A stretch of DNA of 28,734 nt, from contig DFIS01000060.1 in assembly GCA_002372175.1 (NCBI GenBank), positions 1-28,734 of the forward strand, written 5' to 3'. Source of the DNA: Solobacterium sp. UBA3691 (lineage in GTDB: Bacteria > Bacillota_I > Bacilli_A > Erysipelotrichales > Erysipelotrichaceae). Below, in pieces: positions 1 through 7,262 of the stretch (position 1 is the stretch's first letter; each line of letters opens with the position of its first letter). The notes beneath the pieces are model-generated. The model was not told where the DNA came from. It searched no databases and saw nothing but the letters and a program-made list of their open reading frames with translations. A program made the translations under genes and the position numbers.

Positions 1-57
1 TTTTCAACTGTTACAGCCTCTTTTGCTGCAACTGACTGAAATACTATTCATCCGGAG

Positions 58-522
58 TTAATACTCCCCTCCCTTGAGGATATACTGCATCCACCAGTCC
101 ATGGGTGTAAAACCGCTTTTCCGATATACTGTCTCTCCCCAGGAGGATGTTTCCAGAAGCAGTCTGTCGATATTTCTGCGGGCTGCCTCTTCCTTCAGCA
201 TCTGCAGGATCTTTGCGGCATATCCGTTTCGGCGGTATGCAGGCAGTGTATACATATTCGTGATATAGCCTGTCTTCCCGGTCGGTTTAAAGAAACTCGG
301 CGGCAGACCGACTTCCAGCAAAGCTCCGCAGGCAATTACCTGCCTGTCTTCTTCTGCCAGGATCTGATACAGTCTGTCCTCACAAAGCATGCGTTCAAAC
401 CATGTATGCAGCGCATCCCGGATATCGATATCGGGGTGTTCTTCTTCATCATTCAGCTGCTGTATACGATACTGTATCAACAGTTCCATATCGGTTATTT
501 CTGCCCTGCGGTAGCTGATCAT
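58..522 (-). CDS. GNAT-family N-acetyltransferase
   Basis: A 154-residue single-domain protein of the GCN5-related acetyltransferase fold. The acetyl-CoA binding motif A is visible at residues 92-108, with the R-R-N-G-Y-A version of the R/Q-x-x-G-x-G/A loop at 97-102. It is followed by the usual helix and a C-terminal strand ending in Y-R-K-S-G-F, typical of motif B. The acceptor substrate cannot be read from the sequence; small molecules, peptides or antibiotics are all possible. The ATG is preceded by an AGAGGAG ribosome site 7-8 bases upstream, which fixes the start. It lies about 100 bp after the 6-phospho-glycosidase gene on the same strand and has a TATAAT hexamer of its own at 547-552, so it may be transcribed separately from the sugar operon. 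Confident of family, not of substrate. Confidence 0.9.
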   Translation of the reverse strand: MISYRRAEITDMELLIQYRIQQLNDEEEHPDIDIRDALHTWFERMLCEDRLYQILAEEDRQVIACGALLEVGLPPSFFKPTGKTGYITNMYTLPAYRRNGYAAKILQMLKEEAARRNIDRLLLETSSWGETVYRKSGFTPMDWWMQYILKGGEY

Positions 523-546
523 GCCCTATTCTCCTCTTCACTTCTG

Positions 547-552
547 ATTATA
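547..552 (-). promoter_or_regulatory. Putative -10 hexamer of the GNAT gene
   Basis: A perfect TATAAT, preceded directly by TG (GCATG then TATAAT), lies 25 bases upstream of the acetyltransferase ATG and upstream of its ribosome site. No convincing -35 is seen at 17 bases. The block closely resembles the one ahead of the YhhN gene (7941-7946), where GCATGTATAAT is also followed by AGAAGTGA. Confidence 0.45.
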
Positions 553-624
553 CATGCAAAATACGAAGAAGACCCCGGTCATGCCAGCCGGAGCCTTCCT
601 CAGATAGGAGTTGGTTACGGAGGA

Positions 625-2130
625 TCAGTCAAGATCTTCTCCGTTGGATGCGATTACCTTTTTGTACCACCAGAAGGAGTCTTTCCTGCTTCTGTTGTAG
701 GTACCGTTGCCTTCATCATCCGCGTCGACGTAGACAAAGCCATAGCGTTTGGACATGGATACCAGTGAACAGGATACGAGATCGATACATCCCCAGGGTG
801 TATAGCCAAAGACATCTACACCGTCTTCGATCGCATCTGCCAGGGCCTTGATATGCTCACGCAGGTAGGCTATGCGGTAGTCATCGTGGATCTTCCCTTC
901 TTCATCCGGTTTCTCAAAGGCACCGAGTCCGTTTTCCGCGATGAAGATCGGTAATCCGAAGCGGTCACGCAGATCATTCAGGGAGATACGCAGAGCTGTC
1001 GGATCGATCTGCCAGCCGAACTCACTGTCCTTGAGATACGGGTTCTTCAGCTGTCTCATGAACTGACCGATCTTCTCCTGACGCTCAGGATCTGCCGTAA
1101 CAACTGCCGAGAGATAATAGCTTAAGGAGATGAAGTCCACCTTCCCTTCCGCCAGAATCGTCTCATAGTTGTCATACCACTTGATCTGTATACCGTTCTT
1201 CTCGTAGTACGAGAGAAGCCACTTCGGGTAGTATCCCTTTGCCATGACATCACAGAAGGACATGTTGAACTCGTGTTCCTCATGCGCTCTGTACTCATCC
1301 TCCGGTGACGGTGTTTCGGCATAGAGATGATGGAGGTTGAACATGTTTCCGATAAGACACCCGGGTGCTGTATCATGAGCGTATTTGACGATCATGGCAC
1401 TGGCAATGTACTGATGGTGCAGAGCCTGATGAGATAACTGATCCCAGCGCTGCAGGAGCTCTTTCGGCAGCTTGTTGAGATTCGGCGGTCCCTTGCGGCC
1501 TGCCGGCATCGCGAATTCACCGTATCTGTCGAGGACGATACCGCCGCCAAGCCACGGCACTGCCGTAACCATGTTGATCTCATTGAAGGTCAGCCAGTAC
1601 TTGACCTCATCCTTGTATTCATCGATCAGGAACTTCAGATACTTCATGCAGTACGGGATGATCTCCGGTGATACCCAGCCGTCATACTTCTCCGCAAAGA
1701 TGATCGGCATTTCGTAGTGGATCATCGTCACCAGCGGTTCAATACCGTACTTATGCAGTTCTCTGAAGACATTATGGTAGAATGCCACACCTTCCGGATC
1801 CGGTGTCTCCTCCAGTCCTGTCGGGAAGAGTCTGGTCCAGGAGACCGACATGCGGAATACCTTGAAGCCCATCTCCGCCAGCAGTGCGATATCTTCCTTG
1901 TAGCGGTGGTAGAAGTCTACACCGCGGCGGTTCGGAAAGTTCAGCGTTGCTTCTTCACTTATTGCCTTTTCAAGATCCTTCTTCATCATGAAGTTGCATG
2001 GGATCTTCGGACCGCGGTAGTAAACATAGTCCAGATGTGAGAGACCTTTGCCGTCTTCGCATCTTCCGCCTTCGTACTGTGCAGCAGAGGTAGCTCCGCC
2101 CCAGAGGAAGTTTTCAGGAAATCTTGTCAT
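625..2130 (-). CDS. Glycoside hydrolase family 1, 6-phospho-beta-glycosidase
   Basis: A cytoplasmic (beta/alpha)8 retaining glycosidase of 501 residues; typical GH1 length is about 470-480. The N-terminal F-L-W-G-G-A-T-S-A-A-Q-Y-E-G signature is at 8-21. The acid/base glutamate is in T-F-N-E-I-N (E184) and the nucleophile in I-A-E-N-G (E399). S460, K461 and Y463 in the S-K-R-Y loop match the phosphate-binding residues of 6-phospho-beta-glucosidases, so the substrate is expected to be phosphorylated by a PTS. Extra residues near 200-228 may account for the greater length. It starts 5 bp after the EIIBC stop and is the last sugar gene of the LicT-controlled operon. The sugar (cellobiose, aryl-glucoside, or an amino-sugar disaccharide given the MupG neighbour) cannot be settled from sequence. 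Confidence 0.95.
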   Translation of the reverse strand: MTRFPENFLWGGATSAAQYEGGRCEDGKGLSHLDYVYYRGPKIPCNFMMKKDLEKAISEEATLNFPNRRGVDFYHRYKEDIALLAEMGFKVFRMSVSWTRLFPTGLEETPDPEGVAFYHNVFRELHKYGIEPLVTMIHYEMPIIFAEKYDGWVSPEIIPYCMKYLKFLIDEYKDEVKYWLTFNEINMVTAVPWLGGGIVLDRYGEFAMPAGRKGPPNLNKLPKELLQRWDQLSHQALHHQYIASAMIVKYAHDTAPGCLIGNMFNLHHLYAETPSPEDEYRAHEEHEFNMSFCDVMAKGYYPKWLLSYYEKNGIQIKWYDNYETILAEGKVDFISLSYYLSAVVTADPERQEKIGQFMRQLKNPYLKDSEFGWQIDPTALRISLNDLRDRFGLPIFIAENGLGAFEKPDEEGKIHDDYRIAYLREHIKALADAIEDGVDVFGYTPWGCIDLVSCSLVSMSKRYGFVYVDADDEGNGTYNRSRKDSFWWYKKVIASNGEDLD

Positions 2131-2135
2131 GGGTA

Positions 2136-3611
2136 TTAACCCTGAGCGTCGATCTCGTCCGCCTTCTCATCCTTGTACAGTACAAACGTCATGGCGAACG
2201 TGACAACAGCCGAGACCACAACAGCGATGACCATCCACATCAGGTCGGTAGTCGCATGGGTCACCGGGTTAATGAATACCGGGAACGTAAACAGGTTCGG
2301 AGGTCCGCCTGCGTAGGAACCGACATTCATCAGGACACAGATGAGTCCGCCGACGGCAGAACCGATCATGGCTGCGTATAACGGTGTCTTATACTTGAAT
2401 GTAATACCGTAGAGACCCGGTTCAGAGATACCAGGTACGGCATCAGAGAAAGCACAGGAGTAAGCCAGAGCCTTGCGGTCTGCATTCTTCGCCTTGATAC
2501 CAACAGCGAGACATGCGGCAGCCTGTGTGTACTGGAACAGGAAGCCTGCAGGATGAGTGATCGGGTTCTTGCCGATTCTGCCGGCAAGTCCCATGGCAAC
2601 AGCCATCAGGTTGAAGTGCATACCGGTAATGACAATAAACGGATAGGCTGCACAGAATAACGGGATCAGGACAGGTCCTAACGCATTGTAGGCACCAAGC
2701 AGGAGGCTTGCGAAACCTTCGGACAGGAAAGCACCGATCGGGGCCAGAACCAGCAGTCCCAGCGGAACCATGATCGCCAGTTCAAGAACCGGTACAAAGA
2801 CGAAACGTAATGTCTTCGGAATGATCTTATTGAGATACTTCTCGATATATCCCATGGCAAATACGCACAGGATAACAGGAATGATCGTATTTGAATATGT
2901 GGCCGGATGGATCGGTACACCGAACAGGAAGCCGGCATTACCGGTACCGGGGATGATCGTCGGCGGACCGCCCGGATTCGGGATCGTCGCACCAGCGCCT
3001 GCCTTGCAGAGTTCTACGAAATCAGGATAGACAAGCAGAAGACCCATCAGGATACCCATGGCAGCCTTGACGTTGAATCTTCTGGAAGCCGCATAACCGA
3101 CAAGAACCGGCAGGAAGTAATACGCTACATTATATACCCATGTAAATGTCGCTACCGTCGGTGAATCCGGTGACAGGACATGCAGGTTGATCAGAAGCAT
3201 CAGTACTGCCTGTAAAAGACCGCAGGCCAGCAGAGCCGGTAAGATTGGGAATACACACGCGACGATCGCCGGGAAGATCGCACCGAGGACATCCTTGACC
3301 GTCTTCTTCGGTTTTGTGAGATCTTCGTCGAGATTCTCATTGATCACAGCTGCTCTTTCGGTTCCGCTTACCTTGACGAAGGCATCATACACTTCGTTGA
3401 TATCGTTGCCGATAATGACCTGTACCTGGTCGCCAACCATTTGTGCACCGAGGACTTTCAGCTTCTTGATCTCATCGAGTTTGACCAGGCTGGTGTCTTT
3501 CGGAGTGATGCGCAGTCTGGTAATACAGTGCGCAGCGTGGGCTATGTTGTCTTTTCCGCCGATCAGTTCGAGGATCTGCGCAGCCAACGGCCCGAAATCT
3601 TTCTTTGCCAT
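2136..3611 (-). CDS. PTS beta-glucoside-type permease, EIIBC
   Basis: A 491-residue membrane enzyme II that imports and phosphorylates a sugar. The EIIB domain occupies about residues 1-80, with the phosphorylatable cysteine in H-C-I-T-R-L-R (C29). A linker leads to an EIIC domain (about 105-475) of many hydrophobic segments containing the conserved G-I-S-E-P-G-L-Y-G loop. Unlike BglF-type proteins of about 620 residues, it has no EIIA domain: the protein ends shortly after the last membrane segment with a charged tail. An EIIA must therefore come from elsewhere, a glucose-type EIIA being the usual donor. An AGGAGAA ribosome site precedes the ATG. It sits 64 bp after mupG and 5 bp before the GH1 gene, so uptake and intracellular cleavage are co-expressed. 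The family is glucose/beta-glucoside/sucrose/MurNAc-like, and the exact sugar is unknown. Confidence 0.93.
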   Translation of the reverse strand: MAKKDFGPLAAQILELIGGKDNIAHAAHCITRLRITPKDTSLVKLDEIKKLKVLGAQMVGDQVQVIIGNDINEVYDAFVKVSGTERAAVINENLDEDLTKPKKTVKDVLGAIFPAIVACVFPILPALLACGLLQAVLMLLINLHVLSPDSPTVATFTWVYNVAYYFLPVLVGYAASRRFNVKAAMGILMGLLLVYPDFVELCKAGAGATIPNPGGPPTIIPGTGNAGFLFGVPIHPATYSNTIIPVILCVFAMGYIEKYLNKIIPKTLRFVFVPVLELAIMVPLGLLVLAPIGAFLSEGFASLLLGAYNALGPVLIPLFCAAYPFIVITGMHFNLMAVAMGLAGRIGKNPITHPAGFLFQYTQAAACLAVGIKAKNADRKALAYSCAFSDAVPGISEPGLYGITFKYKTPLYAAMIGSAVGGLICVLMNVGSYAGGPPNLFTFPVFINPVTHATTDLMWMVIAVVVSAVVTFAMTFVLYKDEKADEIDAQG

Positions 3612-3675
3612 AATTCTCCTTTCTCCAAAATTATGTATTATTTGGATATCCCCTCACAGGATATTGAAACCATGT

Positions 3676-4842
3676 TTATGCTTCAGAGATAAACCCGAAG
3701 CAGACGCCGTACTTCAGATACTCCAGCAGGAACATCTCCTCCGGGAGGATCTTTCCGGCATAGTTCTGGGTACCGTCATTGCGGATCGGCTTCCGTACGA
3801 TATGCACCTCACCCTTGTACCGCGGTACATTGCCGTTGATGATCACGACATCTCCTGCCTCAAAGTAAGGCTTATCGCATTTTCTTGCCGGGATCGGTAT
3901 CGAACGGTAATCAAAGCGTCCCCAGCGTGAGCGTATGATCAGATGTGTATATTCCGAAGCATTGTGCTTGGTGAATTCAAACAGCAGTTCTTTCTCCGTA
4001 TCTGTAATATCTTCCGCAGTCCTGATGCGCAGAGGCACTCTTTCGATATCGCCGATCGGGATCTCTTTCCGCAATCCCGGGAAGTAGAACGGTCTGTCCT
4101 CTCCGTATACATAGATCTGTTTCAGGATCTCGGCAGCTTCCCGCAGTTCTTCTTCAGAAGCGAAAGCATTGCCGATGATCACTTCATCACACTTCAGAGC
4201 CTGCATATGCCGTATCTGCAGACCGATCGGCATATCCCGGTTCTCTTCGATCGTAGGCAGTCCGTCGGATACCGGCCAGGGACCGTGAGAACCCTTTATC
4301 TGGGAAGAGATAAAGATCTGTGTCTTCATCCCGTACTCATGGAAGAACTGATTTGCCCGGTATACACTCTCGCTGTCAGCGCCGGTATTGCGCAGCGGAT
4401 AGAAGTTGTAGGAGCCGATGATCCGGTTTGGATCTCCGCCCTGTTCCAGTACCTTTTTCACGGAAGGAATGAGACTGGCATTCAGCTGCACACCGAGCCC
4501 CTGATCATTATTGACGATTGCTGCATCACGTTCATCATCGAACATCAGATCCAGCCGCAGGACATCAATGCCGATCTCCTTGAATACAGACAGATCATCC
4601 GGAGAAGCTCCCATCTCCATGAAGAAGCGGGCATTGCAGTCACCGTAGACTTCCATTTCGTGTCTGTGAGCAGCATCACACAGCGTCTTGAAGTAGCGAA
4701 TGATCTCTTCTCTTGTCCCTTCCACGGAAAACAGACTGGTAAACACTTTGGTAAACCCATACTTCTGTGCCAGGGTAAGATACTTCTCTATATCTTCGGC
4801 TGTTTCCTGTTCGGGGTAGAGTGAGACACCTAATTGGATCAT
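3676..4842 (-). CDS. mupG: MupG-family 6-phospho-N-acetylmuramidase (DUF871)
   Basis: A soluble protein of 388 residues whose N-terminus (M-I-Q-L-G-V-S-L-Y-P-E) and F-T-S-L-F-S motif are typical of the DUF871 family: a TIM barrel followed by a C-terminal cyclophilin-like domain. The characterised Staphylococcus aureus member, MupG, cleaves MurNAc-6-phosphate-GlcNAc formed by PTS uptake of cell-wall disaccharide. Two ATGs lie six bases apart. I chose the inner one (4842) because AGGAG is then 6 bases upstream; the outer (4848) directly abuts AGGAG. An open frame extending to 4902 enters the leader hairpin and is unlikely to be translated. It is the first structural gene of the LicT-controlled operon. 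There is no MurQ etherase in the window, so either it lies elsewhere or the enzyme acts on another 6-phospho-disaccharide. Confidence 0.85.
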   Translation of the reverse strand: MIQLGVSLYPEQETAEDIEKYLTLAQKYGFTKVFTSLFSVEGTREEIIRYFKTLCDAAHRHEMEVYGDCNARFFMEMGASPDDLSVFKEIGIDVLRLDLMFDDERDAAIVNNDQGLGVQLNASLIPSVKKVLEQGGDPNRIIGSYNFYPLRNTGADSESVYRANQFFHEYGMKTQIFISSQIKGSHGPWPVSDGLPTIEENRDMPIGLQIRHMQALKCDEVIIGNAFASEEELREAAEILKQIYVYGEDRPFYFPGLRKEIPIGDIERVPLRIRTAEDITDTEKELLFEFTKHNASEYTHLIIRSRWGRFDYRSIPIPARKCDKPYFEAGDVVIINGNVPRYKGEVHIVRKPIRNDGTQNYAGKILPEEMFLLEYLKYGVCFGFISEA

Positions 4843-4871
4843 AGCCATCTCCTGCCTTTCGCTTATGATGT

Positions 4872-4946
4872 AAAAAGATTCCGTCCGGGCAACACTTAAC
4901 ACATAAATAACTTATGTCTTAAGGTTAAGCCTCAAACGGAATCTTT
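4872..4946 (-). terminator. Leader terminator of the mupG operon, overlapping the antiterminator
   Basis: On the minus strand AAAGATTCCGT (4946-4936) pairs perfectly with ACGGAATCTTT (4884-4874), which runs into TTTTT. The enclosed bases form an inner hairpin (CTTAA-ACATAA / TTATGT-TTAAG). The 5' arm lies inside the antiterminator element, so the two structures exclude each other, as expected for LicT/SacY control. Confidence 0.85.
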
Positions 4947-4960
4947 GAGTTACAATCCTT
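4921..4960 (-). promoter_or_regulatory. Ribonucleic antiterminator (RAT) of the mupG operon
   Basis: The RNA reads GGATTGTAACTC, then AAAGATTCCGTTTGAG, then GGCTTAACC, matching the pattern of LicT/BglG target hairpins: GG-TTGT-ACT on the left, GG and ACC on the right, with a CTCAAA/TTTGAG stem. The same left block (GG-A/T-TTGTAACTC) and right block (GGCTTA-A/T-CC) occur in the licT leader at 5901-5944. Bound LicT would stabilise this hairpin and prevent the overlapping terminator from forming. Confidence 0.85.
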
Positions 4961-4973
4961 AACTTCTACTTTT

Positions 4974-5002
4974 ATCGTAAACAGTAATGTAAGCGCTGTC
5001 AA
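4974..5002 (-). promoter_or_regulatory. Promoter of the mupG operon
   Basis: The minus strand carries a perfect -35 TTGACA (5002-4997), a 17-base spacer and TACGAT (4979-4974) as -10. The antiterminator begins about 14 bases downstream, so the transcript starts just before it. The promoter begins 8 bases after the licT stop codon, so the structural genes can be transcribed independently of licT. Confidence 0.8.
4987..5001. promoter_or_regulatory. Catabolite-responsive element (cre)
   Basis: The plus strand reads ATGTAAGCGCTGTCA, matching every fixed position of the Bacillus cre consensus WTGNAANCGNWNNCW. It covers the -35 hexamer and much of the spacer of the mupG promoter, so CcpA-HPr(Ser-P) bound here should block RNA polymerase when a preferred sugar is present. 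No comparable site is seen at the licT promoter. Confidence 0.8.
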
Positions 5003-5010
5003 TACACTTG

Positions 5011-5829
5011 TTAAATACGGGATATCATCCGGTTGATATGCATGACCAGATAGAGTACTTCTTCTTCACTGATATCTTCTCTGGCCTGTGCTCTCAGGTA
5101 GTCAGCCACCTTCTCTGCACATACATACGTGTCCGCATAATTCTTGCGTACCTCTTCGATCAGATCTTCGTTCTGACTCTCTATCTGTTCGGATACCGCA
5201 AGCCGTCGTACAAGATAATCCAGATGCGTCGCAAATCTGCTGTAGTTAAAGGAATTACGGTCAATGGGAGTAGCGAACTCCTTCTCGATGATCTTTGTGC
5301 ATTCCTCAATGATCACATCCGTATCCAGTACCGGTTTCTCCTTCTCTTCAAGACGGTCAGCGATGAAATGCAGAGCCAGATTGCCGGCTTCCTGATGCGG
5401 AAGCGATATCCCTGTCATACTCTTGATGATCTGCAGAGAACGTTCGGCCAGGTTCATCTCCTCCGGATATAACAGGCGGATATCCTGCTGGATCGGCATC
5501 TGCAGGAAGATATTCTTATCTTTGCGGTCTATCGCAAACTGCAGGTGATCCGCCAGCGAGATCGCCTTGGAAGACGGATAGTTGACTGACAGTTCATCAG
5601 AGACCATGTCGATGATATAGATGGCTGTATTGATCACCACTGTAGGAATCGAACGCAGAATACCGTAATCAGTATCCTTGATGTTGTAGAAGGTTCTGTT
5701 GATCCTGTTCAGAGGTATATCATCACCAGGACGGTAAAAGCCGATACCCTTTCCGAAGACGATGACTTCTCTTTCTTTGGCATCGGTACAGAGAGATATA
5801 TTATTATTTATACTCTTGATCACCTTCAT
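5011..5829 (-). CDS. licT: LicT/BglG-family transcriptional antiterminator
   Basis: A 272-residue RNA-binding regulator that prevents premature termination when its sugar is available. The N-terminal co-antiterminator (RNA-binding) domain is residues 1-55 (M-K-V-I-K-S-I-N-N-N ... G-K-G-I-G-F). PRD1 and PRD2 follow, at about 65-165 and 170-272. All four regulatory histidines are present: H95, H154, H202 and H264, matching LicT H100, H159, H207 and H269. EII-dependent inactivation and HPr-dependent activation are therefore plausible. I start at 5829, where the conserved domain begins; the open frame continues to 5883 but that part lies inside the leader terminator. Its own leader has a RAT and terminator, and the adjacent mupG operon leader has another, so those are the evident targets. 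Confidence 0.95.
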   Translation of the reverse strand: MKVIKSINNNISLCTDAKEREVIVFGKGIGFYRPGDDIPLNRINRTFYNIKDTDYGILRSIPTVVINTAIYIIDMVSDELSVNYPSSKAISLADHLQFAIDRKDKNIFLQMPIQQDIRLLYPEEMNLAERSLQIIKSMTGISLPHQEAGNLALHFIADRLEEKEKPVLDTDVIIEECTKIIEKEFATPIDRNSFNYSRFATHLDYLVRRLAVSEQIESQNEDLIEEVRKNYADTYVCAEKVADYLRAQAREDISEEEVLYLVMHINRMISRI

Positions 5830-5856
5830 ACAGTATTCCGTTCCCCCTCTGAACAG

Positions 5857-5922
5857 AAAACTCTCCGTGCAGCCCCAAAACATAAACTATATTTATGCCT
5901 AAGGATAAGCCCCAGAGAGTTT
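5857..5922 (-). terminator. Leader terminator of licT
   Basis: AAACTCTC (5922-5915) pairs with GAGAGTTT (5865-5858) followed by further Ts, and the 5' arm overlaps the licT antiterminator element. This gives the same switch architecture as in the mupG leader and implies autogenous control of licT. Confidence 0.75.
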
Positions 5923-5944
5923 AAGTTCTGAGTTACAAACCTTT
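5901..5944 (-). promoter_or_regulatory. licT: Ribonucleic antiterminator (RAT) of licT
   Basis: The leader RNA contains GGTTTGTAACTC, then a CTCAGA/TCTGGG stem with a G.U pair, and GGCTTATCC. These are the same flanking blocks as in the mupG RAT. The bases just upstream (GTAGAAGTTAA) are also shared by both leaders, so the two leaders look like copies of one regulatory cassette. Confidence 0.8.
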
Positions 5945-5957
5945 AACTTCTACAGTA

Positions 5958-5987
5958 ATTATAGAATTTCTGTTAAAAAGATGTCAA
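5958..5987 (-). promoter_or_regulatory. licT: Promoter of licT
   Basis: A perfect -35 TTGACA (5987-5982), an 18-base spacer and a perfect -10 TATAAT (5963-5958) on the minus strand. Transcription would start just ahead of the licT RAT. The 90 bp between this promoter and the HNH gene stop hold no clear terminator. Confidence 0.85.
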
Positions 5988-6079
5988 TAAACTAACTCTA
6001 GTAACAGATTTACAGAATATGATGCAGATAGCATTGTTGCTTGATCATGATTATCTATTAGTCTTATATGATTACTGAT

Positions 6080-7249
6080 TTACATAACTGTATTATGATT
6101 CCAGTTCTGTATCCTGAACCCCTGTCTTGCAGCACTGTCATAGATAGGTTTTATATTCTCTGATAATATCCCGCAGAATTCTTCATGAGTCTGATTTGGT
6201 TTGTTCATCAGATCATAACCCCACTGTATGCTCAGATTATTATCTGTACATTTACGGAACAGATGCATCATCTTCTCATCTGAATGTATCTTCGTATACA
6301 GATAATACTGGTTATCCAGGAAGCGTTCCGCATACGTATTCCAGTCAGGGAGTGTATTACTCTTGGAGGAGTTGAAGGAAGGATCGGCAGGGATCAAGTC
6401 CCAGAGTTCATTATTGGCTATATATGACCACGGGATAAAGTGATCGATATCAAACCTTACCGGTGAGAGTTCCCTGCCTGTATATATGTCCAGGATCACG
6501 TTTGTTTCTATTAATGGACGCCAGAGTTTTCTTACTGCACTGAGATCACGGGTCAGATCTCCTTGTGCTTTCAACTTGTATATAATACCCGGTACAGCAG
6601 GATTTCTGCGCTGCAGGAAGACGACCTTGTGATAATCTATCCACCCTTTCAGGATCGGTGTTTCCTCAGTCAGGAAGTGCTTCCAGTAAGCATTGATCAC
6701 GATCCTGTTATCCAGCTGACTGGTACCTCTTCTGAATGTATAGGGAAGAAGAGCTGTTTCCCCTTTGCGGTTGATCACTTCCAGGATCTCTTTCCTGCCC
6801 CAGATCTTATCTGAGCCGGAGATATCCGGAATAAACTGTGAAAGAAGTCTGTATGGTACATTCAGGGTCAGATCACTCTTGTATTTTCTGACTTCTCTGT
6901 CATGTCTGTGCAGTTCTTCGATCACCTCTTCGGCAGAAGCTCCTGTACTTAATGTACTGACAGGCTCAAATGTGTAGATCACTTTTTCCAGCTGGTTGGG
7001 AGGGTCTTTCCGTCCTGCTCTGCGCGGTCCCAGCCACAGGTGGTATGTTGTTACGGTATGCCAGCAGTTAGCGATCATCCTGTCGATGATCTCTTCAAAA
7101 GAATACTCGTCTCTCTGATCAGTAAGAATATCAAGAATCGCTTCCAGCCAGTAGAACTTATAGCATTCACTGGGATCATCCAGGATATGAGAAAAAGTCC
7201 TGAGATCCAGTTCTCTGTATTTATTCTGTTCTGCATCAAAGATATTCAT
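6080..7249 (-). CDS. HNH endonuclease domain protein (Cas9-like HNH motif), possible defence gene
   Basis: A 389-residue protein with an HNH nuclease module at about 255-305. The core reads F-D-I-D-H-F-I-P-W-S (266-275), then N280, L285-I-P, N293 and K-S-N-x-L-P (296-301). This spacing resembles the HNH domain of Cas9 (D-x-D-H-x-x-P-x-S ... K-S-D-N-x-P). On that comparison H270 would be the general base and D269 and N298 would hold the metal. There is no Cys-x-x-Cys pair, so no zinc ribbon. The first 250 residues are of unknown function: an N-terminal segment (about 30-70) rich in aromatics and a charged central part, with no helicase or methyltransferase motif. It follows the methyltransferase gene by 13 bp without a good ribosome site, suggesting a two-gene unit with coupled translation. 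Restriction-like activity is an inference. Confidence 0.8.
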   Translation of the reverse strand: MNIFDAEQNKYRELDLRTFSHILDDPSECYKFYWLEAILDILTDQRDEYSFEEIIDRMIANCWHTVTTYHLWLGPRRAGRKDPPNQLEKVIYTFEPVSTLSTGASAEEVIEELHRHDREVRKYKSDLTLNVPYRLLSQFIPDISGSDKIWGRKEILEVINRKGETALLPYTFRRGTSQLDNRIVINAYWKHFLTEETPILKGWIDYHKVVFLQRRNPAVPGIIYKLKAQGDLTRDLSAVRKLWRPLIETNVILDIYTGRELSPVRFDIDHFIPWSYIANNELWDLIPADPSFNSSKSNTLPDWNTYAERFLDNQYYLYTKIHSDEKMMHLFRKCTDNNLSIQWGYDLMNKPNQTHEEFCGILSENIKPIYDSAARQGFRIQNWNHNTVM

Positions 7250-7262
7250 ATACGTAAGACTT

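Noticed and set aside
4843..4902. N-terminal extension of MupG
   Set aside because: The extra codons overlap the leader terminator and encode nothing conserved; the inner ATG has a well-placed AGGAG.
5830..5883. N-terminal extension of LicT
   Set aside because: The conserved RNA-binding domain starts at M-K-V-I-K; the upstream codons fall within the leader hairpin.
6080..7249. The HNH protein as a Cas9 or IscB relative
   Set aside because: No RuvC motifs, arginine-rich helix or PLMP-like segment is visible, and no repeats or guide-RNA-like structure flank it; only the HNH core is similar.
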